Counted from the first letter of the stretch, positions 53,117 to 62,011 are shown. The stretch: DNA of 64,000 nucleotides from Leucobacter luti (GCF_019464495.1 NZ_CP080492.1:1922001-1986000), one strand, 5' to 3'. Notes: generated from the sequence alone by a model not told the origin. A program made the numbers and translations.

Positions 53117-53188
53117 TGAGGTCTCCTAGAGTTTGGGGCTGGAGCCAGCCCACTCGATATTCCTTGGTGCGAGCTATGTTTATGTGGC

Positions 53189-54280
53189 TCAACAGGCGGT
53201 GTGAGGCGAAGAGTCCGCCACCGCTGTACGAGAGATACCGCCAGCGCGGTACGCCGGGGCGAAGACTGAGGAGCGCTGCGTGCGGTAGCTCGTGCAGAAG
53301 AGCACGATTTCGGTAAGGAGCTTGGCGCCCCAGAGCGACATCCCGATCCCCGTGAGGTACGACAGCCACACGATGTTGGAGGCGAGCAGCACGGCAGCAA
53401 GCAACACGTAGGAGCCGAGCTGCCGCCACATTCCTTCACGCCCACGCCGAAGAAACACCACGCGCCGGTTCACGAAGAAGTTGACGCTCGCGCTCACCAG
53501 CCTGGCCGCGATGATCGACGGGACGAGGGCACCCGTGGCCGCCTGCAACAGGAACAGCGCGATCGTGTCGACGGCGAAGCCGAGCAGCGAGGACGCTGCG
53601 AACACCAGCGTCGGCAGCGTTACCCGCACGGAATCGAGCACTGGCCGAAAGTGGCTCGACTCGTTGCCCGCGAGATACACGGTCGCGATCGGGATCTCCT
53701 CGGCCGTGAAGCCGGCCCCGTGCAGTCCCAGCAACATCCGCTGCTCGTACTCAAACCGCTCGCCAGGCAGACCGATCAGCCACGGCACCAGCGCAGCGGG
53801 GAACCCGCGCAGCCCGGTTTGGGTGTCCGAAAGCGGCCACCCGGCAGCCGCTCGAAACAGCCTGCGGGAGATGTCGTTGCCCAGGCGGCTGCGCAGCGGG
53901 ACAGCGCCGTCGAAGGTGCGGCAGCCGAGCACCAGTGTTCGACCGTCGCGCTCGCCGAGGGCGCGGACGCGATCCGCCACCGCCACGATGTCGGCGCAGG
54001 TGTGCTGCCCATCCGCGTCGGCCGACACCACACCCTCGGACGGTGCGACCCCGTGCACGTGAGCGAGCCCGGTCTTGAGCGCGGCTCCTTTGCCCAGGTT
54101 GCGATCGTGGCGGAGGATCGTGGCGCCAGCCGCGGCCGCCCTGGCGAAGATTGAGGCGTAGGCGGGGCCCGATCCGTCGTCGACAACCACGATCCCGAGC
54201 CCGGGATCGGCTGCGGCGAGCGCGGTGACGAGCGTCGGGAGGTGTTCTGCCGGCTCGTAGGCGGGGATGAGTGCGATCAC
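53189..54280 (-). CDS. GT2 glycosyltransferase fused to GtrA
   Basis: 363 residues. Residues 1-215: GT-A family 2 glycosyltransferase (LIPAYEPAEHLPTLVTALA, VVDDGSG, RNLGKGAALKTGL, SADADGQHT with the Asp-x-Asp metal site, LSDTQTGLRGF). Residues 225-340: GtrA four-helix domain (LGFAVDTIALFLLQAATG, RLVSASVNFFVNRRVVF). Such fusions transfer a sugar to a polyprenyl phosphate and flip it. GTG start 3 bases after the glycosidase stop. Confidence 0.9.
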   Translation of the reverse strand: MIALIPAYEPAEHLPTLVTALAAADPGLGIVVVDDGSGPAYASIFARAAAAGATILRHDRNLGKGAALKTGLAHVHGVAPSEGVVSADADGQHTCADIVAVADRVRALGERDGRTLVLGCRTFDGAVPLRSRLGNDISRRLFRAAAGWPLSDTQTGLRGFPAALVPWLIGLPGERFEYEQRMLLGLHGAGFTAEEIPIATVYLAGNESSHFRPVLDSVRVTLPTLVFAASSLLGFAVDTIALFLLQAATGALVPSIIAARLVSASVNFFVNRRVVFLRRGREGMWRQLGSYVLLAAVLLASNIVWLSYLTGIGMSLWGAKLLTEIVLFCTSYRTQRSSVFAPAYRAGGISRTAVADSSPHTAC

Positions 54281-54283
54281 GGC

Positions 54284-55293
54284 TCAGCCCGCCACGTAGA
54301 GGATGTCGCTGGTGCCGCGCTCACCGCCGTTGGACGGCTGGTTCACCACCTCGCCGTTGAACACCATCGTGGAGGATCCACCGCCGTCGAGGTTGTACGC
54401 GGTCTCGGCGCCGAGCTCCCGCATGATCTCGGCGAGCTCGGTCATGGTGACACCGCGGCTGTAACCTTCGCTGCGACCGTCGACCACCACAAATACCAGG
54501 TGGTTCTCGTCGATGACGCCGACGGCAGTGCGCGGTTGTTCGCCCTGGATCGAGTGGTTGCCGAAGTTCGTGTCGACTTCGACGTCGTCAATGCCGCTCA
54601 GCACCGCGCCGTCCACGAGCAGCGCCGGCCCGAAGCTGAGAGTGCTCCACACTCCGGCGGCGAGCAGCTCTGCGGCGCTCGTCGCGGTTTCGTCGTAGAC
54701 CTTCACCGTGCCGTCGGTGTACAAGGCGAGCCCGGTGCGCGCCGGTTCATCTCGGTAGATCACGCCGTTGCGGATCTCGATTCCGGTCTCGCGGAAGCCG
54801 TAGTAGTCGCCGTTGATCGCGAACACAGCATCGTGATCCGCCGCGATCTCGCTCGTGGTCGCTGTGACGTTCGTGCCGAACTGGTTGGCGGCGAAGGCGG
54901 AGCGGAGTTCGGTCGCGTCACCGAGCGTGACGTCCGCGACGTAGTACGTGACCGTGTCGGATCCTGATCCGGTGCTGAGCTGCTGCACCGTGACAGCGGT
55001 GTCGCCGTTGGTGTAGCTGTCGGCGGTGAGCGTGGCGGCGTCAGTTGCGGCGTCCGCGTCTGTGCCTGCCGTGTTCGTGCCTGCCGTGCTGTGCGCGGCC
55101 TCGTAGGCGGCGACGTCGGCCACTTGCACATCGGGAATCAGAAACCGCTCGGCGGCCCACGCGGCGCCGCCCCTGCTGCGAGCACGACGGCCAGCGTCGC
55201 GGAGAGGATGATCGTGCGCGGCCGGATCCGGCGTCGTTTGGGGTCCGGATGCGCAGCCGGTGTGTGATCTTGGGGGCTCTGATTCGCTTCCAT
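54284..55293 (-). pseudogene. Phosphodiester glycosidase (NAGPA/DUF2233), one frameshift
   Basis: Restored length 336 residues. N-terminal cytoplasmic tail rich in Pro, His, Arg, one membrane anchor (TIILSATLAVVLAAGAA), then the extracytoplasmic domain: FAINGDYYGFRETGIEIRNG, LSFGPALLVDG, PRTAVGVIDENHLVFVVVDG and YNLDGGGSSTMVFNG, the NAGPA signature. The family hydrolyses sugar-phosphodiester bonds. The frame breaks at about 55161-55170 (one base short) between AVVLAAGAA and WAAERFLIPDVQ. First gene of the cluster. Confidence 0.83.
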
Positions 55294-55319
55294 GCCCCCA
55301 TGGAATGCAGCGAAACTAT

Positions 55320-55346
55320 GGATCCGCGCAGTGTTTGCGCGGATCC
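55320..55346 (-). terminator. Hairpin terminator
   Basis: Perfect 11-bp stem GGATCCGCGCA / TGCGCGGATCC with a 5-base loop, between the DUF1254 gene (ending 55457) and the glycosidase start. Confidence 0.8.
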
Positions 55347-55456
55347 TGATGGGATGCCGGTAAGTGTCCGCAGGCGCGGTACCGCGGGTGGGGTACGCGG
55401 TTCGTCCCGAGTCCCCCGCCCACGTGCGCGGCGCTATTGCGCCTCCCGCTGCCGGG

Positions 55457-56398
55457 CTACAGCGCCTCTGGCCGCGGTGCGGTCCAGCTGCCGTCGAGCA
55501 CCTCGGGGCGCGGACGATACAGCCGCAGCACGTAGTTCCAGCCGGGCATGATCGGGAGGGCGTTCGCGGCGCCGTCGAGCTCCACACCGAAGCGGATCGT
55601 CACCCCACCGTCCGCGTCCGGCGTCGCCGTGAGGCTGTTGATGCTGTTGACGCCGAGTGTGTTCTCCTCGAAGTACCCCGCAGCGTTATAGAGCGAGACG
55701 GACCAGAACGCGTCGACCGGGACGTCCGTGAGCCGCAGCCGGTACTCAGCGACGGGCAGGTTCTCGTCGACGCTAATGTAGGTCGCCTCATACTCAGGCA
55801 GGCCGCCCCACCCGGAAGCAGTGCCGAGCAGGTGCATGATCGGGTCCACCTCAGCTGCGGTGCCGAAGGAGTGGTCGTACTTACTCACGCCACGAGCAAG
55901 CACGAGGATCGCGTCGCGCGTCTCGGCCTGCGACTGCGCGTCGTACTCGGGCAGCGGGTACGCGCCAGATCCGCCGCCAACGAGGGTGAGCGCGTCCTGC
56001 AGCCGGTTGACCTCGGTGATGTCTTCTGGGCTGTTCGGATCGACGAGGATACGAACGATCAGGGCGGCGTAGTCCGTGCCCACGAGCTCGCGGGTGAGGA
56101 CGTGATCGCCCTCCTCGCTCAAGATCACCGGACCGTAGTGATCCTGGTTGATGACCCAGACCGAGATGTAGCGGTCGCCGGTGTCCGGCAGGGTGACCGT
56201 CACACCATCGCGGACGTCAACGATCGCACTGCTGTAGAGCGTGTCCCGGTTCTGGCGGATGATCGGCTGATCGTCGAGCGGCTTGAGGTCATACGTGTGA
56301 TTCCACGCCCCCAGTCCTGTGCCGGCTGCGAGGCGGGAGAACATCAGATCGCTCTCCGCGCGGTTGAAGTTGTGGACGTTGACGGGGATTGCGGTCAT
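55457..56398 (-). CDS. DUF1254/DUF1214 domain protein
   Basis: 313 residues, no signal peptide. DUF1254 part: IIRQNRDTLYSSAIVDVRDG and DTGDRYISVWVINQDHYGP; DUF1214 part: FWSVSLYNAAGYFEENTLGVNSINS and LPIMPGWNYVLRLYRPRPE. Family function unknown. Start at 56398 behind AAAGGA; the frame remains open far upstream only as a shadow of the GAP gene. Confidence 0.87.
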   Translation of the reverse strand: MTAIPVNVHNFNRAESDLMFSRLAAGTGLGAWNHTYDLKPLDDQPIIRQNRDTLYSSAIVDVRDGVTVTLPDTGDRYISVWVINQDHYGPVILSEEGDHVLTRELVGTDYAALIVRILVDPNSPEDITEVNRLQDALTLVGGGSGAYPLPEYDAQSQAETRDAILVLARGVSKYDHSFGTAAEVDPIMHLLGTASGWGGLPEYEATYISVDENLPVAEYRLRLTDVPVDAFWSVSLYNAAGYFEENTLGVNSINSLTATPDADGGVTIRFGVELDGAANALPIMPGWNYVLRLYRPRPEVLDGSWTAPRPEAL

Positions 56399-56445
56399 GA
56401 CGGATTCCTTTCGATGGAGTGGAGTGTGGGTCCTGGCCATGCGGA

Positions 56446-57123
56446 TCACAGTGCGGCGATTCCCTTGCCGAGCATGAGCACGCCGATCACGAGCAGCAGC
56501 AGCGTGGTGATCACCACGTTCTCGCGCGCGAGCCAGCTGTGCAGCGTCTCGAGCGGGGCACGCAGGCGGTCCGATGCCACTGCGAATGCGATCACGGGGA
56601 TCAGCACAGTGGATGCCGCGCACACCACGAAGACGGCCATCGCAATGGCTTCGGCCGACACGGACATCCCAGCGCCGCCGATGGTGACGCCGGCACTGGC
56701 GGCGACGAGGAGGTTCTTGGGGCGCGGGCCGGAGAGCAGGATCCCGAGGCCGAAGGCGCGACCGAAGCCGAAGGAGTCGATCGCGGCCATCCACTTGGGC
56801 AGTGCCGGATCGGCTCCCGGCTTCGGGCGCCTGCGCCACTGGGCCGCGGCGAGCAGGAGCAACAGGGCAGCGAGCACGAACTGCACGATGGCGCGCGTGA
56901 CGTTGGGGCCGTCGGAAGACTCGTGGGCGGGGAGCAACCCGGCGAAGAACACAAAGATGATGAGTGGGACCGCGATGCCGACGGTCCACCCGAGCAAGAA
57001 GCCGGGGCCGGTGCGCCTCGCGTTGGGTGAGAGCAGCATCAGAATCACCGAGATCAGTGCCATCGGACTGATCGCGATGGCGAGCGTGATGGGGAGGAGC
57101 TCCCCGATAACAGTTCCCAGCAC
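56446..57123 (-). CDS. GAP family (SfLAP-like) membrane protein
   Basis: 225 residues, six helices; LysE-like topology with LLPITLAIAISPMALISVILMLLSPNA, FLLGWTVGIAVPLIIFVFF and LGILLSGPRPKNLLVAASAG. In mycobacteria the GAP protein transports glycopeptidolipid to the surface. GTG start with AGGGGA upstream. Divergent from the LuxR regulator and probably co-transcribed with the DUF1254 gene. Confidence 0.85.
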   Translation of the reverse strand: MLGTVIGELLPITLAIAISPMALISVILMLLSPNARRTGPGFLLGWTVGIAVPLIIFVFFAGLLPAHESSDGPNVTRAIVQFVLAALLLLLAAAQWRRRPKPGADPALPKWMAAIDSFGFGRAFGLGILLSGPRPKNLLVAASAGVTIGGAGMSVSAEAIAMAVFVVCAASTVLIPVIAFAVASDRLRAPLETLHSWLARENVVITTLLLLVIGVLMLGKGIAAL

Positions 57124-57261
57124 GGCCAGTCCCCTCGTTCCTGTGGCGCAGCGTGTGATCCCGCACACACCAGACGCGTCCCCCGCGCTGATTGCATCCT
57201 CGCCTACTTTGGCCAGCGCGGGCAGGGGTCTCACCCTTCTCGGATGAGGGAGGTCCGTGAC

Positions 57262-57274
57262 TATTCTTAAGAAT
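57262..57274 (+). promoter_or_regulatory. LuxR-gene promoter with palindrome
   Basis: -10 TATTCT at 57262-57267 overlaps the perfect 12-bp palindrome ATTCTTAAGAAT (57263-57274), which ends one base before the ATG at 57276. Fits an autoregulatory site. Confidence 0.55.
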
Positions 57275-57275
57275 C

Positions 57276-58820
57276 ATGATTGCAGCCATCCGGGGGGCCC
57301 TGGCATCAGGAGAGCGAGAGCGTGCCACGAGCATGCTGCGCCAGAATTGGTTACGGCTACTGCTGGAATCACACACGAGCGAGCTCGAGCGGCTCTGCAT
57401 TGACTTCCCGGATCCGCATGATCCGCACCTGCTCCTGATCCGGGCCTGCTGTCGCGATCTCGCAGGTGACCCGCACGGTGCGGCGTTTCTGCGCGGCCAG
57501 GGGCTGCGCACGGCGGCCGACGACTTCGTCGCCTGCTTCACGAACCTGCTGCTCGCGCCGGACAATTCAACGAAGGCGGCGATTGCGGACCGGGCCAAGC
57601 TCGCGCTGTCGGAGTGCGGGCCAGAAGACGACTACCCGTCGGCGCTCTTCCTACTCGGGTGGACGGAAATCCGGCTCAGGCGCAACATTCCGGAGGCAAT
57701 CTCGCTGCTGCGCTCGGCCAGCGAGGAGGCCAGACTGCAGTCGCGAGACGCGACGTTCCGGCTCGCGCAGTCGAATCTCGCGTTCGCGTTGACCCACGCC
57801 GGGGCATTTTCAGAGGCGGAGCGGATCCTGGACGGACTCGATGCGCTCCCAGAGGCCGTGGAGACCGCCGATTGGGATCGCTTCGAGGGAGGTCTCAGGC
57901 CCTCCACCCGCGGCACGATTGCGTTTTGGCGCGGGGAATACGAAGCGGCCGCCACCCAGCTGCGGTCGATTGTGAGCACTGAGGCGCCAGGCACCAACTT
58001 TGAGGCACAAGCGCGGCTCTATTTGATCCTGACACTGATCGCACTGCAGCAGAAGGAGCGCTACCGCGAGGCCGCTGAGCTCCTGCAGGGGGTGAGCACC
58101 GCGGATAAACACGGGGTGCCGTGGGGCACGCTGCGCCGGGTGGTGGCGGCCTGGCTCGCCTATGCCGAGGGCCAGCCGGCGGTGGCGCTGCGGCTGGCGG
58201 CGCCGGCGGTGACACGCACTGGCGCGCCAGTGGCACACGCGCTGCTGGGCGAGCTGTATCAGCGACTGGATCAGGCTGATCTGGCGCGGCAGGCGCTGCG
58301 GCACGCAACGGCTACACCGCCGCCGCGCTACGCGCTGGTGAGCACGCTCGTCACCTCGGCGGCCCTGAGCTCCGTGGCGGGGCGCGGGCAGCAGGCGCAC
58401 GAGTTTCTGGACCGCGCGCTCGAGGCGGCCGCGCCGGAGCGGACCCTCAGCCCGTTCCTCGCCCCCGATCCGACAGTGAGCGACCTGCTGAGCGCCCACA
58501 CTCCCGGTGGGACGGTGCAGGAGCGCGTGCTCCGGGACGTATTCGCGCGGCGGGACGCAGTGTCTCAGGTGGTCACGGGAGTGCTGACACAGCGCGAGCG
58601 GGAGATCCTCGGCTATCTCCGCACCACCATGACCGCCGACGAGATCGCCGCGCAGCTCCGTGTCGCGTACCCAACGGTCAAGACACACATTCGCGCGATC
58701 TACCGCAAGCTCGGCGTGACCACCCGCCGCGCGGCGGTGCGGGCGGTGGATGCCGGGGAGATGGGCGATCTCCGCGTCCAGGTCTCCGGGCCGTCGGGCC
58801 GTGAGGTTGTGGGGTCATAG
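57276..58820 (+). CDS. LuxR family regulator with TPR-like sensor
   Basis: 514 residues. C-terminal LuxR helix-turn-helix at about 435-495 (LTQREREILGYLRTTMTADEIAAQLRVAYPTVKTHIRAIYRKLG). Residues 1-420 are all-helical TPR-like repeats resembling the C-terminal half of MalT/LAL regulators, but no Walker A ATPase domain is present. Divergent from GAP and DUF1254 genes, its likely targets. Confidence 0.87.
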   Translation: MIAAIRGALASGERERATSMLRQNWLRLLLESHTSELERLCIDFPDPHDPHLLLIRACCRDLAGDPHGAAFLRGQGLRTAADDFVACFTNLLLAPDNSTKAAIADRAKLALSECGPEDDYPSALFLLGWTEIRLRRNIPEAISLLRSASEEARLQSRDATFRLAQSNLAFALTHAGAFSEAERILDGLDALPEAVETADWDRFEGGLRPSTRGTIAFWRGEYEAAATQLRSIVSTEAPGTNFEAQARLYLILTLIALQQKERYREAAELLQGVSTADKHGVPWGTLRRVVAAWLAYAEGQPAVALRLAAPAVTRTGAPVAHALLGELYQRLDQADLARQALRHATATPPPRYALVSTLVTSAALSSVAGRGQQAHEFLDRALEAAAPERTLSPFLAPDPTVSDLLSAHTPGGTVQERVLRDVFARRDAVSQVVTGVLTQREREILGYLRTTMTADEIAAQLRVAYPTVKTHIRAIYRKLGVTTRRAAVRAVDAGEMGDLRVQVSGPSGREVVGS

Positions 58821-58822
58821 TT

Positions 58823-58932
58823 CCGCAGCACCGGAGGACCGCGGCACCGCTCGACCGCTGGACCGCAGGACCGCAAGGCCGCAGGACCGCAGAACCGCAA
58901 GGCCGCAGCACCGCAGAACCGCAGCACCGCAG
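58823..58932. repeat. 8-bp tandem repeat, about 14 copies
   Basis: Units CCGCAGCA, CCGCAGGA, CCGCAGAA, CCGCAAGG and variants follow each other without phase slip; the CCG start is kept in every unit and CCGC in nearly all. Begins 3 bases after the LuxR stop codon. Confidence 0.9.
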
Positions 58933-58944
58933 AGCGGAAGTGGA

Positions 58945-58980
<36 letters not shown>

Positions 58981-59040
58981 GCAGCCTCACCGCGTGGCGG
59001 CGTTTCCCAAGCGGCTCCTTGTGGCACAAGCGGTGCAGCG

Positions 59041-59159
59041 CGGCGCGGTCAGCGCAGTCGGCGCAAGCGGAGCAAGCGCGGCGCAATCGGCGCAGTCGGC
59101 GGGGTCGGCGCGGTCAGCGCAGTTCGCGCAGCCAACGCAGTATGTGCAGCCAGCGCAGC
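59041..59159. repeat. 9-bp imperfect tandem repeat, about 12 copies
   Basis: Consensus CGGCGCAGT with one 2-base phase slip near 59077. Together with the two arrays before it, the gene-free interval 58821-59267 is mostly simple repeats; open frames in it are low-complexity artefacts. Confidence 0.75.
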
Positions 59160-59267
59160 GCTACGCACTCCGCACGGCGCCTACCTGAGCTCTGAGCGGA
59201 GCTTCGATCCCCAACAGCTGTGCTGGCACTCTGTGCTGACATGCTCAGCTGATGTTGTGTGCCGCGG

Positions 59268-59918
59268 CTACTCCGGCCAGACGCCGGACGTGCCTCGGCG
59301 GTGTGAACCGAGCAGGTGGGTGTCGACGATACCGATGGCTTCCATGAGCGCGTACATCGTGGTGGGTCCGACGAATGCGAAACCCTCCTTGCGCAGTGCT
59401 TTTGAGAGCGCGAGCGATTCAGGCGATTTCGTGGGAATCTCCGCGAAGGTGCATGGTCGTGGCGTCTCAGCTGGCTGGAACGACCACACAAACTCGACGA
59501 GACCGGTGTGGTCTCGGAGCCGGATCGTGGCGTTGGCATTGGTGATCGCGGCCAGGATCTTGGCCCGATTCCGCACGATACCCGCGTCGCTCATCAGCCG
59601 CTCGATCTTGTCATCGTCGTACTGCGCGATGACATCCGGGTCGAAGCCGTCGAATGCTTCGCGGAAGGCTGGCCGCTTCCGCAGAATCGTCGCCCACGAA
59701 AGCCCCGCTTGGAATGCTTCCAGGCTGATCCGCTCGAACAGGCCCTGCTCGTCGCGCACCGGAACACCCCACTCGGTGTCGTAGTACTCACGCATGAGAG
59801 GGTCGGTCGCGGCCCAGACTGGGCGGGCGAGCCCGTCGTCGCCGATCACAATGCCCGGATCTGGCTGCTGCTTTCCCGGTTCCTGTCGTGCCGTGGGGTT
59901 TCGTCCGGTCTCCTGCAT
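59268..59918 (-). CDS. tag: DNA-3-methyladenine glycosylase I
   Basis: 216 residues. Removes 3-methyladenine from alkylated DNA. Family blocks: WAATDPLMREYYDTEWGVP, ISLEAFQAGLSWATILRKR with the active-site Glu, FDGFDPDVIAQY, KALRKEGFAFVGPTTMYALMEAIG. Three of the four zinc ligands of E. coli Tag appear replaced (Cys4 by Pro33, His17 by Tyr46, Cys179 by Ser; His175 kept). Three bases after the upstream membrane protein gene, hence an operon. The N-terminal 25 residues are polar extra sequence. Confidence 0.88.
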   Translation of the reverse strand: MQETGRNPTARQEPGKQQPDPGIVIGDDGLARPVWAATDPLMREYYDTEWGVPVRDEQGLFERISLEAFQAGLSWATILRKRPAFREAFDGFDPDVIAQYDDDKIERLMSDAGIVRNRAKILAAITNANATIRLRDHTGLVEFVWSFQPAETPRPCTFAEIPTKSPESLALSKALRKEGFAFVGPTTMYALMEAIGIVDTHLLGSHRRGTSGVWPE

Positions 59919-59921
59919 GGC

Positions 59922-60836
59922 TCAGATTCCCCGTTCGTTCAGGTACTCGTCGACGTGTTTGCGCACAAGCTCCCGCAGTTGTGCCTCAGTGAGCCTCGCG
60001 AGTGTCTCGTGCTCAGGGAGGGCCGCGATGTGCGGAGAGGCGTGGTTGTCTGAGACAGCCTGTTGACTCTGCGGGGTGCGAGGGTTCTGAACGACTGTGC
60101 CGGCTGTGATGCCGGCACCCTGCAAGCTTCGCGCAGCGGCTCGTGCGGCGTTCCGCTGCGTCACTCCAGCGATGATCACGATCGCGGCACCGGTGAGTGC
60201 CAGGATGATGAGACCCATCTGCAATTGCGACCAGGCGGAGCCGAGGTCGAGCCGCCACGGACTGTCGAGGATCAGGAGGACGCCGAGGACGAGCACTGAT
60301 CCCGCGACTGCAAATGTGACGTAATAGATGGTGCGGAGCATCTGCGAGGCCGAGATCCATCGGTACGCAAAGGAGATGAAGCCGAGCAGCACGAGGCCAC
60401 CCACCACAAAGTGCCCGGCCCCCTCGAGCTGGTCTTCAAATCCGAACCACGGGCTCCAGCCCGTGCTCGGGTCGCCGGCCGTAATCGAGGTGCGACCATC
60501 CGCCCACTTGGAGAACGGGGTGTAGTCCCACGCTGCATTCACGATGCCCAGCACGAAAGTGACGCCGGCGCCGATCCACACCGCTCTGCGGAGCCACGTA
60601 TGCTGCGCCGCGAGCGAGGCAATGAGGTACAGGTCAGCGACGAACACTCGCCAGGTGAGTGAGTAGGTGATCGAGTCGAACAGCCCGAGTGCAACAATGA
60701 GCGCGATCGCAACGCCGGACGCTGCGAGCACGCTGATCAGGATCCAGAACCCGCGTTTGGATCGGTCACCCGTGGTCAGTCGCCCGCCCACGCCCATCGC
60801 TCCGCTCACGCCGGTCCCACCTGTCGTACCTGTCAT
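59922..60836 (-). CDS. Multi-spanning membrane protein of unknown function
   Basis: 304 residues: Gly/Thr-rich N-terminus, seven or so hydrophobic helices (FWILISVLAASGVAIALIVALG; ADLYLIASLAAQHTWL; FVVGGLVLLGFISFAY; MGLIILALTGAAIVIIAGV) and a soluble C-terminal tail ending LTEAQLRELVRKHVDEYLNERG, which looks like a short amphipathic helix pair. No family recognised. Start at 60836 has AAGGAG upstream. A -10 TACCCT (60892-60897, minus strand) may serve the membrane protein-tag operon. Confidence 0.7.
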   Translation of the reverse strand: MTGTTGGTGVSGAMGVGGRLTTGDRSKRGFWILISVLAASGVAIALIVALGLFDSITYSLTWRVFVADLYLIASLAAQHTWLRRAVWIGAGVTFVLGIVNAAWDYTPFSKWADGRTSITAGDPSTGWSPWFGFEDQLEGAGHFVVGGLVLLGFISFAYRWISASQMLRTIYYVTFAVAGSVLVLGVLLILDSPWRLDLGSAWSQLQMGLIILALTGAAIVIIAGVTQRNAARAAARSLQGAGITAGTVVQNPRTPQSQQAVSDNHASPHIAALPEHETLARLTEAQLRELVRKHVDEYLNERGI

Positions 60837-60912
60837 GCCGAGCTCCTTCGTTTGGCGGGGCAATTGTGCCCCGACACGGTACTTCTCTCTTCAGGGTATC
60901 CAGCGGCGTATG

Positions 60913-60991
60913 CCAGGACTGCGGCAACTCCCCCGCAGAGTGTTTCCCGCCCGAGCTTTCCAGCACGAGGTTCCCCGCCAGGACTGCGGCA
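60913..60991. repeat. 14-bp direct repeat in a gene-free gap
   Basis: CCAGGACTGCGGCA at 60913-60926 and 60978-60991. The gap 60837-61185 otherwise shows no convincing gene. Confidence 0.7.
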
Positions 60992-61185
60992 CCCCTTTCG
61001 TATGGCTGTGATTCGGCACGAATCCCCGGGTAAGACCGCCACCCACGATTCTCCTTTCACAGCCTCTATGGGCCTCTCCGCTGCCGCTGCGCCTTTCCTC
61101 AGACGTCATCGTCACAGTTCTTGTTGCGATTCTCGGTTTCTCTCAGCTCGTGTTTCTGCAGCGGACGTCGGATTCCGAATCCCGC

Positions 61186-61857
61186 TCAGCCCGCAAGTCC
61201 GGTCACACGCATCGTGATGTTGATCCTCCCCCGCTCCAGTCCGCAGCCCTCCGGCGCGGTGCCCGGGTACACCTTCGGGATGCCATGGAACGCGAGCCTG
61301 GACGGGCCGCCGAATACGAAGAGATCGCCAGACGCGAGATCAAGGTCGGTGTAGGGCCTATTGCGAGTCTCAGTGTTGCCGAAACGAAACTTGCAGGTGT
61401 CTCCGATCGACAGCGAAACCACCGGCGCCGCGGAGCGCTCGTCTTTGTCCTGATGCATGCCCATGCGGGCGGTGTCGTCGTAGTAGTTCACCAGCGCGGT
61501 GTCGGGTGTGTAGTCGTCCCCCGCGCGCGGATTCCCCGTTGCGGCGCTCAGAGCCTTGCGACCGAGCCGAACCATCCAATCCGGGAACTCGAGCACCCGA
61601 TTCCCGTTCACGTCGACCGCCTCGCGCGAGTACTCGTATGGTCGCCAGTGCCACCCCAGGCACACGGTCTGCACGCTCATCTCGTGCCCACGCACTTTGG
61701 CGGCGCGGATGGGCACCGGCCCCTGCACCCACTCGTGGAAGCGGGTGACGATCCAGCGCTGTTCGTCCAGCGTGAGCCAGCCGGGCACGAAGTGCGCACC
61801 GGCAGGGAGCTCTGGGACGGGACGATCGATCATGTCGTCTCCGAACAGTGTGCTCAT
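61186..61857 (-). CDS. alkB: AlkB-like 2-oxoglutarate/Fe(II) dioxygenase
   Basis: 223 residues, the normal AlkB size. Oxidative DNA or RNA dealkylase. Iron ligands in MGMHQDKDE (His-x-Asp) and in the C-terminal His of LAFHGIPKVYPG; 2-oxoglutarate Arg in GRINITMRVTG; substrate lid CLGWHWRPYEYS. Start at 61857 has GGAG upstream. Near tag, so two alkylation-repair genes lie together. Confidence 0.92.
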   Translation of the reverse strand: MSTLFGDDMIDRPVPELPAGAHFVPGWLTLDEQRWIVTRFHEWVQGPVPIRAAKVRGHEMSVQTVCLGWHWRPYEYSREAVDVNGNRVLEFPDWMVRLGRKALSAATGNPRAGDDYTPDTALVNYYDDTARMGMHQDKDERSAAPVVSLSIGDTCKFRFGNTETRNRPYTDLDLASGDLFVFGGPSRLAFHGIPKVYPGTAPEGCGLERGRINITMRVTGLAG

Positions 61858-62011
61858 GCTGGGCTCCGATCTGTGTGGTCTCCGGGGGCCGGGCTGTTGG
61901 CTCTGATCCAGATTCTTGCAGGCACCCCTGACACTGGGTGGGAAGAACTGGCGCTGCTCAGCGGATCTGTGCATCGGCCAGGTGTTTGGCTCGATCAGGA
62001 GCGTTCGGTGC

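Noticed and set aside
55457..57598. 713-residue open frame on the minus strand extending the DUF1254 gene upstream.
   Set aside because: Its first 400 residues run antiparallel in frame to the GAP gene and lack protein-like composition; the ribosome binding site and family N-terminus put the start at 56398.
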